Assembly (NCBI GenBank): GCA_943846715.1 | Contig: OX044356.1 | Location: 682,001-746,000, forward strand | Source: TMED14 sp002378565 | GTDB taxonomy: Bacteria > Bacteroidota > Bacteroidia > Flavobacteriales > Schleiferiaceae | DNA: 64,000 bases | Direction: 5' to 3' | In this document: piece by piece, positions 1-7,734 of the stretch | How positions within the stretch are numbered: the stretch's first letter is position 1 | How the letters are laid out: each line of letters begins with the position of its first letter | Translations under genes and position numbers: made by a program | The notes under the pieces: model-generated | Seen by the model: only the letters and a program-made list of their open reading frames with translations | Told to the model about the DNA's origin: nothing | The model's database searches: none

Positions 1-608
1 GTTTGTAAATCATTGGGCCAATCTTCAGTAAAGCCGATAAAGCTAGCACCGGCATCTGGCCATGAAAATCTCCCATTTGCTCCCCAATTATGATTGATGT
101 ACATTTTCAAGCTTAGCCAGTTTGTGATGGCAGCCCCCTGGCTCATTCCGTGTATACCTACCCTTGAAGTGTCTATTTTATTTGCATGTAACGCCGCAAT
201 GTCATTGACCATTTGATAAGCGCAGCCATAGTGACTCGTTGATGAATTCCATTGCATCGTCACACTAACATACCCATGGCTTGCAACGAATTCTCGGTAG
301 AATTGACTTTTTTTATAATAAGTGCTATCAGCCAAATTTTGGTTAGAAGATCCAGGAAATCTAAAGACCACTGGCTTTTTGGAACTTATACCCGTTGGGT
401 AAGTGATAATTCCCCTGATGGTATCCGTACACTCAAGACTTGAGTCTGGTGCGATGGAAAAAAACTCACTTGTCACAGCTGCGGTACCAAATGCACCATA
501 CCCTTGTGTAATGGGAGGTACAGGGCCTTCAAATGCCCATTGTGCGTTCATGCTAGGTATCGCTATAATTAGTGATACTGCAAATAGGTATCTTTTGAAT
601 TGAAACAT
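1..608 (-). CDS. Secreted alpha/beta-hydrolase, C-terminus beyond window
   Basis: The gene runs off the left edge; 202 residues are visible from the ATG at 606-608. Residues 1-23 form a signal peptide (hydrophobic stretch, then MNAQ). A GxSxG nucleophile elbow, HGMSQG, lies at residues 153-158, preceded by a region rich in beta strands (KPVVFRFPG near 78-86) as in alpha/beta-hydrolases. The Asp and His of the triad would lie in the missing part. Two Cys (60 and 129) fit an exported protein. The fold is well supported, but the substrate is not: esterase, lipase or dienelactone-hydrolase-like enzymes all fit. It follows a T9SS-secreted protein on the same strand, so it may carry a T9SS tail outside the window. 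Confidence 0.75.
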   Translation of the reverse strand, partial: MFQFKRYLFAVSLIIAIPSMNAQWAFEGPVPPITQGYGAFGTAAVTSEFFSIAPDSSLECTDTIRGIITYPTGISSKKPVVFRFPGSSNQNLADSTYYKKSQFYREFVASHGYVSVTMQWNSSTSHYGCAYQMVNDIAALHANKIDTSRVGIHGMSQGAAITNWLSLKMYINHNWGANGRFSWPDAGASFIGFTEDWPNDLQ

Positions 609-650
609 GTTTAATGGATTATGATGGTTCTTCGTTCAGTTAAATCAATA

Positions 651-678
651 ACCCCAATCAGCTCTCGCTGATTGGGGT
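651..678 (-). terminator. Perfect 12-bp hairpin, likely terminator
   Basis: ACCCCAATCAGC, loop TCTC, then its exact complement. It sits just after the stop of the T9SS-sorted protein (minus strand) and before the hydrolase gene. The sequence after the stem on the minus strand is only moderately T-rich (TTATTGATTT), so termination may be partial. Confidence 0.6.
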
Positions 679-707
679 ATGGATTGATGGAAAGCCTATA
701 GCGGTTG

Positions 708-1532
708 TTATTTAATCACTATGAATTTTTCTCTTGTTTTACCGCGATTGGTATCTAGAGTCAGCCAATATGTTCCAGAAGGCAGCTTAGTGATGTTCAT
801 ATTGAAATCATTTGATGTCGTTGCTTCGATTGGAACATCAAGGGCTACGCCCGAGATATTGAAAACTTGAATTTGACTCAATAAATCTTCAGTGATCACG
901 CCCTGATTAAGATTGACATTGATGAAGTCTTTAGAAGGGTTAGGTGATAGTGTGATAGAAAGCTCTGGTAAGTCTTCAAGGTCAGCGGTGTTTTTCAAAA
1001 CGGTTATGTTGTGACAAAATCCAAATGTGTCGATGGCAGGAAACCCGAAATATGATGCAGTTACTTGATACCAACTGGTAAAGAAGCCGCTCTCTATGCC
1101 TAGGCTTGGCATGTAGAATGTGGTGTCCGCTAGAGTAGGTGTTCCTGACAGTTTTATGCAAGTTTTACCAGAATCTCCTGGGTAGAATACGGAATCAGTA
1201 GCCTCCCATGTTAACCATGACGGCAACGTAGTAGTGTATAAGAATGCTGATTGAATCGTTGGAAGCAACAGTGTGCCTGACGGGAATGTATCCCCAAGCA
1301 TCCCCGTTAAAATGACTTCAAATGGCTGACCGACGGTTGCCGTTAAGGTCATCATAGGCTGGGTGCTGTCACAAGCGAATGATGGTTGGGTACCATTGAC
1401 CCATAGACCAGACCATTCTAGAGACGGGAACCCAATTGAGGCCATGGAAGGTGTTAATGAATCAGGTGTGCAAACTTGAGCATTCATGTTTAAGCTAAAC
1501 GTGAGACTAAATAGGAATATGAGTTTTTTCAT
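708..1532 (-). CDS. T9SS type A sorting-domain secreted protein
   Basis: 274 residues from the ATG at 1530-1532; a longer frame exists, but only this start puts the signal peptide (MKKLIFLFSL...NAQ) at the N-terminus. The middle has beta-rich sequence typical of secreted adhesin-like proteins and no enzyme motif I recognise. The last 80 residues match the Por-secretion C-terminal sorting domain: LSPNPSKDFINV, a Q-V-F-N-I-S-G strand, LPSGTYWLTL, and a basic end REKFIVIK. Known for the family: this domain directs export through the T9SS and surface anchoring or release. Function of the mature part is unknown. It is upstream of, and on the same strand as, the secreted hydrolase. Confidence 0.8.
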   Translation of the reverse strand: MKKLIFLFSLTFSLNMNAQVCTPDSLTPSMASIGFPSLEWSGLWVNGTQPSFACDSTQPMMTLTATVGQPFEVILTGMLGDTFPSGTLLLPTIQSAFLYTTTLPSWLTWEATDSVFYPGDSGKTCIKLSGTPTLADTTFYMPSLGIESGFFTSWYQVTASYFGFPAIDTFGFCHNITVLKNTADLEDLPELSITLSPNPSKDFINVNLNQGVITEDLLSQIQVFNISGVALDVPIEATTSNDFNMNITKLPSGTYWLTLDTNRGKTREKFIVIK

Positions 1533-1626
1533 GGTATGGTATGTATTAATATATTTCAAATAACATTCATATTATATAGATAATTGTTTCAAATTGGTGA
1601 ATCTGAGTCGGCCATATTATTGCTTA

Positions 1627-1646
1627 CCCCCTTGTTGAGAAGGGGG
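1627..1646. other. GC-rich hairpin upstream of regulator pair
   Basis: CCCCCTT, loop GTTGAG, AAGGGGG: a 7-bp perfect stem about 70 bases before the start of the first Crp-like gene. It has no T tract on the plus strand, so it may be a leader structure or operator rather than a terminator. Role not known. Confidence 0.4.
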
Positions 1647-1713
1647 AACCTGTATCCAGAGACGGAGGTTGTGCCCTTTTAATCTTACATTTAGTTGACT
1701 AAACCCATTAGAA

Positions 1714-2313
1714 TTGAGCCAAGCACTTATTGAAAGTGATGACTTCTGTAGAGGAATCATCAATTTACTGCATGCTGAAGATAGAAGTCGATTTCAATAT
1801 CAGGCTTTAAAGCCATTTATTCGCACTGCATTAGTGAAGTGTGAGGATAGGATGCCGGATGCTTTGTTGAAAAATGGCACAATAGGTATTTTGGTGTCAG
1901 GTGCTATTGGTGTAAAGCATGTATTTGAGGGGGTAAAGTGTTTGACACATTTTTATCAACCTGGTGATTTCCTCTTATCTACGGAAGTGAATAAGACATT
2001 CAATATTCAGGAGTCGGAACGCATAATTTACGATGAGGTAAAACTATTTTGGATCAACTATCTCGATCCCGCATTCAAGAGGAATTTGCCTGAGGTGTCA
2101 ATTGAGTTAGAGATTCAGTCGTCACTGTTGAGCACCTATCAATATCAAGGGTATATCAATAGGTTCGGGATTGATAGGCAGAGGTATTGTGAACAATGGC
2201 TAAAAAACAACCCGAAACTCATAGGCATGATGACAAGAAATGAATTGGCCAATTACTTTGGTATTTCAACATCTTCATTGCAAGTTTTCATCAAGGATTC
2301 CCTAGGTAAGTAA
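1714..2313 (+). CDS. Crp/Fnr-like transcriptional regulator, first of pair
   Basis: 199 residues. No ATG or GTG is available between the upstream in-frame stop at 1696 and the TTG at 1714, so TTG is the probable start. The N-terminal 130 residues look like a cyclic-nucleotide-binding-type beta barrel (G-T-I-G-I-L-V-S-G-A, then FYQPGDFLLS). The C-terminus carries a winged-helix recognition segment (RNELANYFGISTSSLQVF) resembling the Crp-type helix-turn-helix of Bacteroidota regulators. Its stop is 2 bases before the next, similarly built gene, so the two are probably co-transcribed. The effector and target genes are unknown; the basic end of the recognition helix is weaker than in typical Crp proteins. 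Confidence 0.65.
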   Translation: MSQALIESDDFCRGIINLLHAEDRSRFQYQALKPFIRTALVKCEDRMPDALLKNGTIGILVSGAIGVKHVFEGVKCLTHFYQPGDFLLSTEVNKTFNIQESERIIYDEVKLFWINYLDPAFKRNLPEVSIELEIQSSLLSTYQYQGYINRFGIDRQRYCEQWLKNNPKLIGMMTRNELANYFGISTSSLQVFIKDSLGK

Positions 2314-2315
2314 GA

Positions 2316-2894
2316 ATGGATAAAAAAACAATCATTTCAAATGGGTTAGTAGCCATGACGGGAAGCCCAGAAAACTTGCCGATGTTTAGCGAGTTTTCTG
2401 AAATTTTTGAGGGCCCTATCCATGTTGAAGCGGGAACTAAATTGTGGAGTCTGGGTAGCGACGAGGGTTACTTGTGGTACGTTCAAAAAGGCTATGGGTT
2501 TGATAGAATACTGCTGGAAGACGGAACAAAGATTTTGAATGGAATGACAGAACCTGGAATGTTTGTTTGTGACGAGAAAAGTTTATTAATGGGTGGTCCT
2601 CTAGTCAGTGATTCGACCCTTTACACAGAAGCTGTGGTTTACCGTGCGAGGTATTCGGCATGGCGCCAATTCATGCGAGACCAAGAAGATTTCAGGGCAT
2701 TGCTTATTTCCATCAGCGCCCATTTTCTGCAATTACGGAAGCTTAGGTTGCTAAAAATGAAGCACATGAATAAAGCAGACTATTGGAGTGCCACGCGCGA
2801 CAGGTTCCCGGGTATTGAAAAGTTTTGTTCGCAGACAGAGATCGCCAAATATTTCGGTGTTTCCAAGTCAACCATGCATAGGTTGATGAAATAA
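2316..2894 (+). CDS. Crp/Fnr-like transcriptional regulator, second of pair
   Basis: 192 residues from an ATG 2 bases after the preceding gene. It has the same plan as its neighbour: a cNMP-binding-like barrel (VEAGTKLWSLGSDEGYLWYV) and a C-terminal helix-turn-helix (QTEIAKYFGVSKSTMHRL). The two proteins are too different to be a recent duplication, but they share length and architecture, which suggests an old tandem pair whose products could form heterodimers (inference). No effector-binding motif can be assigned by eye. Confidence 0.65.
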   Translation: MDKKTIISNGLVAMTGSPENLPMFSEFSEIFEGPIHVEAGTKLWSLGSDEGYLWYVQKGYGFDRILLEDGTKILNGMTEPGMFVCDEKSLLMGGPLVSDSTLYTEAVVYRARYSAWRQFMRDQEDFRALLISISAHFLQLRKLRLLKMKHMNKADYWSATRDRFPGIEKFCSQTEIAKYFGVSKSTMHRLMK

Positions 2895-2980
2895 GCCATT
2901 AATATAAATCAGTAAGGGAAAAGTCCGCGTATGTGCTGAGGCGACCTAGCTTCAGTTGTTTTGTGTCAGTTTGTGGGTGG

Positions 2981-4324
2981 TTACTTTCCGATACAGAACC
3001 TACTGAAAATGCTGCCAAGCAAGTCATCTGCCACCACTTCACCCGTGATGCTACCTATGTGGCCAAGCGCTTCCCTGAGATCAAAGGCCAGAAGCTCACC
3101 AGAAGTGCCTTGATTCAAGTTGTTTTCAGCGCGTTTAAGTGCCCCTAAACTTGACTTGAGTGCCTCTGCATGTCGGGTGTTGGCAATGAGAACCTGACCT
3201 GAATCAGGCATCTGGCTTGCCATGAGGTCTTGTAGGTGACGTTCCAGCACCTTGAGATCCTTGTCATCCTTGCCAATGCAGATGTCGCCTTGATGCTTGA
3301 TGTCTTTTTTATTTGCCCATCGATCCCTTTTAGTGAGGAGGGTGAGGAGGGTAGCCTCTGGGTTGAGGTCCTTCATGCGAGATCGCATGGTGTTTACCTC
3401 ATCGATGCTGCTATCTATGGGGTCAGCCAGAAAAAGGATGACCTGAGCCTGTTGGATATTGGCCCAGCTTCGCTCAACACCCATTTGTTCAATGGCATCA
3501 TCACTTGTTCGGATGCCAGCTGTGTCAATGAGACGAAACATGTGCTGCCCCAGTCGGAACTTCACTTCGATGCTGTCCCTTGTTGTGCCGGGGATGTCTG
3601 AAACAATGGCGCGATCATCGTGCACAAGGCGGTTTAGTAAGGTGCTTTTCCCTGCATTGGGTGCACCAGCAATGATCATGGGAATGCCCTCCCGGATGGC
3701 TTGTCCCTGTTTGAATGTGCTGAGCATGTTTGCAACTACGTGCTGTATTTCCAGAAGTAAAGCAGCGAGTTTATCTCGGTTGGCAAACTCAACATCTTCC
3801 TCGCCAAAGTCCAACTCCAATTCAATCAACGCGGCAAAATCAATCATTTGTTGCCTCAGGTCTTGCAGCTTATTGCTGATGGAGCCCTTGAGTTGCCTCA
3901 TGGCCAGTTCGTGACTGGCGTAGCTTTCAGAAGCAATGAGGTCGCCCACAGCTTCTGCCTGTGCGAGGTCCAGCTTGCCATGCATGAATGCCCGCTGCGT
4001 GAACTCCCCAGGTTGAGCTAGCGTGGCACCGCTGTTTAGCAATGCGGCCAATGCTTGTTCAATGATGAAATGGGAACCATGGAATGTCCATTCAATCACA
4101 TCTTCACCTGTGAAAGAATGTGGACCCTTGAATGATGTCATCAGGACCTGATCCAAGGGCTTGCTTGCCTGAGAAAATAGGCCAAGCTGAACCTCCCTAG
4201 GTCGAACTGTCTGCTTGAAATGCTTTGCAGCAATACCAAAAGCTTCAGGGCCAGATAGGCGAATGACTGCCAGGGCGCCAATGCCTTGTGGTGTTGCCAA
4301 TGCAACGATGGTTGAAGCTTTCAT
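2981..4324 (-). CDS. mnmE: tRNA uridine-5-carboxymethylaminomethyl GTPase MnmE
   Basis: 447 residues, normal family length. The N-terminal domain (about 1-120) opens with TIVALATPQGIGALAVIRLSG, the usual tetrahydrofolate-binding part. A G domain follows: G1 GAPNAGKST at about 220-228, then DIPGTTRD, DTAGIR, and TKRD. The protein ends in FSRFCIGK, the conserved C-terminal CxGK box with its catalytic Cys. MnmE works with MnmG to modify U34 of certain tRNAs. It is alone on this strand, 80 bases after the end of the convergent regulator pair. Confidence 0.96.
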   Translation of the reverse strand: MKASTIVALATPQGIGALAVIRLSGPEAFGIAAKHFKQTVRPREVQLGLFSQASKPLDQVLMTSFKGPHSFTGEDVIEWTFHGSHFIIEQALAALLNSGATLAQPGEFTQRAFMHGKLDLAQAEAVGDLIASESYASHELAMRQLKGSISNKLQDLRQQMIDFAALIELELDFGEEDVEFANRDKLAALLLEIQHVVANMLSTFKQGQAIREGIPMIIAGAPNAGKSTLLNRLVHDDRAIVSDIPGTTRDSIEVKFRLGQHMFRLIDTAGIRTSDDAIEQMGVERSWANIQQAQVILFLADPIDSSIDEVNTMRSRMKDLNPEATLLTLLTKRDRWANKKDIKHQGDICIGKDDKDLKVLERHLQDLMASQMPDSGQVLIANTRHAEALKSSLGALKRAENNLNQGTSGELLAFDLREALGHIGSITGEVVADDLLGSIFSRFCIGK

Positions 4325-4446
4325 GGGCGCAAGGTAAAACCCAAGGAGGTAAGTCCATCGTCATAACTGGTGCAGGTCACACTCCACATCTAGAGGATCC
4401 ATGGGCGTTCAGGCGTTGCATTCTAGGTTTCTACGACGGACTGTAG

Positions 4447-5175
4447 TCACTCACCGGGTTTACCTATGGCGAAGACGCATGGCCGCTTGTTCAGCTTTTG
4501 GTGCTCACCTTGCTTGATGAGGTCCTTCCATTCCTTGATCTGCATGGAGCGAATCCATTCTCTTTGCCCTGTTAGGTCACAACCAACGGCCAACAGGCTG
4601 TTGTGATGGAGTGCTTGGCTTAGCTCCTCCAGGTGCTTCACGCTGCGAAAAGGGGTTTCAATCCACAGCTGAGTCAGCCCCCTGCTGGCATGCTGCTCCA
4701 TGTTGCGAAGTGCATGCTTGCGTTCCCCTTTGTCATGAGGAAGGTAACCATGAAACTGAAAATGCTGCCCATTGAAGCCCGTTGCCATCAAAAGCATCAT
4801 GATGGAGTTGGGTCCAGACCACGGCTTGACAGGGACATGAAGGGCGTGTGCTGCTGAGACAACCAAGTTGCCCGGGTCAGCAATGGCAGGAGATCCAGCA
4901 TCTGAAATCAGACCCATGTCATGGCCTTGCAAGCATGGTTCCAACAATTGTTTTGCTTGATAGCTGGTGTGTTTGTCAATGCTAGCCATTTGCATGGATG
5001 GTAAATGCACATCAGGCAACATGGCTTTGAGGTGAGCCCTTGCTGTTTTAGGGGTTTCAACGATCCATTGATCAATGCCAGACATGGTTTCAATCATGCC
5101 AGGTGCCATGTAATCACGCACAACCCCTTGTGATAAGGGGGTAGGGAAGCAGTGAAGGGTTCCTAGTTTTGCCAT
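4447..5175 (-). CDS. RsmI-like SAM-dependent methyltransferase
   Basis: 242 residues from the ATG at 5173-5175 (an in-frame TTG 12 bases upstream is less likely). It belongs to the tetrapyrrole-methylase fold: GLISDAGSPAIADPG at about 90 corresponds to the SAM-binding loop of RsmI, followed by GPNSIMMLLMATG. RsmI 2'-O-methylates C1402 of 16S rRNA. The shorter Bacteroidota branch lying next to dnaA is related, but its exact substrate is, to my knowledge, not established. It overlaps the end of the phosphatase gene by 13 bases and is the third gene of the dnaA operon. Confidence 0.8.
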   Translation of the reverse strand: MAKLGTLHCFPTPLSQGVVRDYMAPGMIETMSGIDQWIVETPKTARAHLKAMLPDVHLPSMQMASIDKHTSYQAKQLLEPCLQGHDMGLISDAGSPAIADPGNLVVSAAHALHVPVKPWSGPNSIMMLLMATGFNGQHFQFHGYLPHDKGERKHALRNMEQHASRGLTQLWIETPFRSVKHLEELSQALHHNSLLAVGCDLTGQREWIRSMQIKEWKDLIKQGEHQKLNKRPCVFAIGKPGE

Positions 5176-5642
5176 TGGGACAGCCAATCGGCAGATGCTT
5201 GAGTCAGTAAGTCGTAGGCGACCTGAAAGCCTTGATCGCCGCCGTAGTAGGGGTCAGGAACCTGGCGATTTTCACCAGGGAAAGACACCTCAAGCATGAG
5301 GCTGACCTTGGAGCGATCAGCATCACTACTAGCTAGTGAGAGCACATTGCTCAGGTTGCTGTCATCCATGACCAAAATGTGGTCAAATCGCTGAAAATCC
5401 TCAGCAGTGAACGGTCTTGATTTAAGCATGGAAATGTCTAACCCTTGACTGGCCGCATGAGCCATGGATCGCAGGTCAGGATGGTCACCTTGGTGGTGAT
5501 CACTTGTGCCGGCTGAGTCGATGAGCCACTGAGCAGATTCTTCAGGTAAATGGCTTTGCAGGGTCTGACGAAAAACGCCTTCAGCCACAGGTGAACGACA
5601 AATATTTCCTAAGCAGACAAAGAGAATAGCCCTTGGCCTCAT
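5163..5642 (-). CDS. Low-molecular-weight protein-tyrosine phosphatase
   Basis: 159 residues. The P-loop CLGNICRS (residues 10-17, pattern CX5RS) supplies the nucleophilic Cys and Arg, and DPYYGG near residue 127 carries the general-acid Asp. It hydrolyses phosphotyrosine or small phosphomonoesters in the cytoplasm. The ATG overlaps the dnaA stop (ATGA), which implies translational coupling. The order dnaA / LMW-PTP / RsmI-like methylase is a familiar arrangement in Flavobacteriia. Confidence 0.92.
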   Translation of the reverse strand: MRPRAILFVCLGNICRSPVAEGVFRQTLQSHLPEESAQWLIDSAGTSDHHQGDHPDLRSMAHAASQGLDISMLKSRPFTAEDFQRFDHILVMDDSNLSNVLSLASSDADRSKVSLMLEVSFPGENRQVPDPYYGGDQGFQVAYDLLTQASADWLSQWQN

Positions 5643-7081
5643 GTGTTAAGGGTCAGCTTCTTTTTCAAATCTTCAACGTAGGTGCGAAAACGCTTGTCCG
5701 TTTCATTGAGGTTGCTAACTGTACGACATGCGTGAAGGACGGTTGCGTGATCCTTGTTGCCACACTGCTTGCCAATGGACGCCAAGCTGTGCTTGGTCAT
5801 CTGCTTGGAGAAGAACATGGTCAGTTGACGTGCTTGAACAATCTCACGCTTGCGTGTTTTGCTCTTCAATAGCTCAATGGGCATGTCAAAGTAGTCACAG
5901 ACAACCTTTTGAATAAAGTCAACAGAAATCTCGCGTGTTGTGTTGCGAACAAATTTGTCAATCATTTGCTTGGCAAGGTCAACAGTGATCTTCTTGCGGT
6001 TCAAGGATGACTGAGCCAACAAGGAAATCAAAGCTCCTTCCAACTCACGAATATTGCTTGTGATACTGTAGGCAAGGTATTCCACCACATCATCAGGCAT
6101 GTCAATGCCATCGGTGTACAGTTTTTGACGAAGGATGGCAATGCGAGTCTCAAGACCTGGTTGCTGTAAATCAGCAGACAAGCCCCACTTGAAGCGTGAC
6201 AACAGGCGTTGCTCCATGCCCTGCAGGTCAACAGGTGCGCGGTCAGATGTCAGGATGACCTGCTTGCCCTGTTGGTGCATGTGATTGAAAATCTCAAAAA
6301 AGACATCCTGGGTTTTTTCCTTGCCACTGAACGACTGCACATCATCCATGATCAAAACATCGATCAATTGGTAGAAATGCACAAAGTCATTCTTGGTGTT
6401 GTTGCGAATGGAATCAATGAACTGTTGCGTAAAACGCTCAGCTGAAACGTACAACACCGTCTTTTCGGGGAAACGATCCTTGATTTCAATACCGATCGAA
6501 TGGGATAAATGGGTTTTACCAAGACCAACACCACCATAGATCAACAAGGGGTTGAATGACGTGCCTCCCGGTTTTTGAGCAACTGCGTAGCCAGCTGATC
6601 GTGCTAGGCGGTTGCAGTCGCCTTCAATGAGGTTTTCAAAGGTGTAGTTAGGGTTGAGTTGAGACTCAATGTGAACCTTTTTCAATCCCGGAATGATGAA
6701 CGGATTGCGAATGCCTTCATCACCACCAATTCTGACAGGCAGGGTGACGCCAGGGTTTTCAATGGCACCCCGATTCTGGCTAGGGATATTCATGTGCTTG
6801 GCTTCCTTGTCACCAACAGCCTGATCCATGACAATGGAGTACACCAATCGGGCATCTTTGCCAAGTTCCTTGGTGATGGATGACTTCAATAATTTAATGT
6901 AATGAGCCTCCAGCCATTCGTAAATGAACTTGCTAGGGACTTGCAAGGTGATGACCGAACCCTGTAGTTTGACAGCCTTGATGGGGACAAACCATGTCTT
7001 GTAAGCTTGGGTACTGATGTTGTCCTTGATGTATCCAAGGCAATTTCTCCAAATATTTTCCGCGGTGCGTTCCATTGGCAT
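5639..7081 (-). CDS. dnaA: Chromosomal replication initiator DnaA
   Basis: 480 residues with the full domain set: domain I at 1-80 (ENIWRNCLGYIKDNISTQAYKTWF), a short linker, the AAA+ domain with Walker A GGVGLGKTH at 183-191 and Walker B VLIMDDVQSF near 245, and C-terminal domain IV with the box-binding signature GNKDHATVLHAC. DnaA binds DnaA boxes and opens oriC. Two candidate ATGs lie 6 bases apart; the first is used here. It heads a three-gene operon with 4-base and 13-base overlaps. A perfect DnaA box lies about 90 bases upstream, which suggests autoregulation. Confidence 0.97.
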   Translation of the reverse strand: MPMERTAENIWRNCLGYIKDNISTQAYKTWFVPIKAVKLQGSVITLQVPSKFIYEWLEAHYIKLLKSSITKELGKDARLVYSIVMDQAVGDKEAKHMNIPSQNRGAIENPGVTLPVRIGGDEGIRNPFIIPGLKKVHIESQLNPNYTFENLIEGDCNRLARSAGYAVAQKPGGTSFNPLLIYGGVGLGKTHLSHSIGIEIKDRFPEKTVLYVSAERFTQQFIDSIRNNTKNDFVHFYQLIDVLIMDDVQSFSGKEKTQDVFFEIFNHMHQQGKQVILTSDRAPVDLQGMEQRLLSRFKWGLSADLQQPGLETRIAILRQKLYTDGIDMPDDVVEYLAYSITSNIRELEGALISLLAQSSLNRKKITVDLAKQMIDKFVRNTTREISVDFIQKVVCDYFDMPIELLKSKTRKREIVQARQLTMFFSKQMTKHSLASIGKQCGNKDHATVLHACRTVSNLNETDKRFRTYVEDLKKKLTLNT

Positions 7082-7170
7082 GTTATGCGTTAAGTTTAGG
7101 TCGTTTCAATCAACATGCTTGATGGTCATGCAAGCCCCCCGAAGGGTAGTCTCTTTCAACAGGACGAATG

Positions 7171-7179
7171 TGTGAATAA
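7171..7179 (-). promoter_or_regulatory. Perfect DnaA box upstream of dnaA
   Basis: TTATTCACA on the minus strand, an exact match to the TTATNCACA consensus. It lies in the 233-base divergent gap between dnaA and the thioesterase gene, about 90 bases before the dnaA start. A single box fits promoter autoregulation better than an origin, which normally has a cluster of boxes and an AT-rich unwinding element. The rest of the gap is moderately AT-rich with no further good box. Confidence 0.6.
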
Positions 7180-7314
7180 ATTCTGTTGAAAAAAAACATT
7201 TGACCCCTTGTTTGCTGAGAAATATTTACTCATGACACCAACTTGTCTACACCTCTGAATCCTATATAGATTAGTTCTAAAACTTTGATATACAATACTT
7301 AACACTTTCAAAAA

Positions 7315-7734
7315 ATGCATGTTACAACATGGAAAACTCGTGTCAGATATTCTGAAACAGACCGAATGGGGTATTGCTACTACGGCAACTACGCTGTCTT
7401 CTTTGAGTTGGGTCGGGTAGAAGCTCTTAGGAGCTTGGGAATCCGCTATTTGGATCTTGAAAATGCCGGGGTGATGCTGCCGGTTGGATCCATGGATATT
7501 CGCTACCTCAAACCCCTGACTTATGATGATGAATTGCGAATTGAGACGAGCATTGTTGCTTTGCCAACAGGTAGCAGGGTGTCATTCTCCTATCGAATAT
7601 TCAATGCCCTGGATGAATTAACCACCACCGGGTCATCGGTGTTGGTTTCTGTTGATGCTTCGACAGGTAAGCCCTGTCCAGCACCAGCGAACCTGATTGA
7701 AGCCTTGCGACCCTATTTTTCAGATAAGGCCTGA
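7315..7734 (+). CDS. Acyl-CoA thioesterase, YbgC/4HBT hot-dog family
   Basis: 139 residues, the usual size of a single hot-dog domain. The N-terminal signature VRYSETDRMGYCYYGNY matches the 4-hydroxybenzoyl-CoA thioesterase family, with the catalytic Asp in ETDRMG followed by the helix VFFELGRVEALRSLG. Such enzymes hydrolyse acyl-CoA esters in the cytoplasm; the acyl chain preferred here cannot be told. The gene is divergent from dnaA and overlaps the convergent metallopeptidase gene by 22 bases. Confidence 0.88.
   Translation: MHVTTWKTRVRYSETDRMGYCYYGNYAVFFELGRVEALRSLGIRYLDLENAGVMLPVGSMDIRYLKPLTYDDELRIETSIVALPTGSRVSFSYRIFNALDELTTTGSSVLVSVDASTGKPCPAPANLIEALRPYFSDKA

Noticed and set aside
252..603. 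Plus-strand ORFs at the left edge
   Set aside because: They are antisense to the hydrolase frame, which has a signal peptide and a GxSxG motif.
7082..7314. Replication origin at dnaA
   Set aside because: Only one good DnaA box and no box cluster or clear unwinding element.
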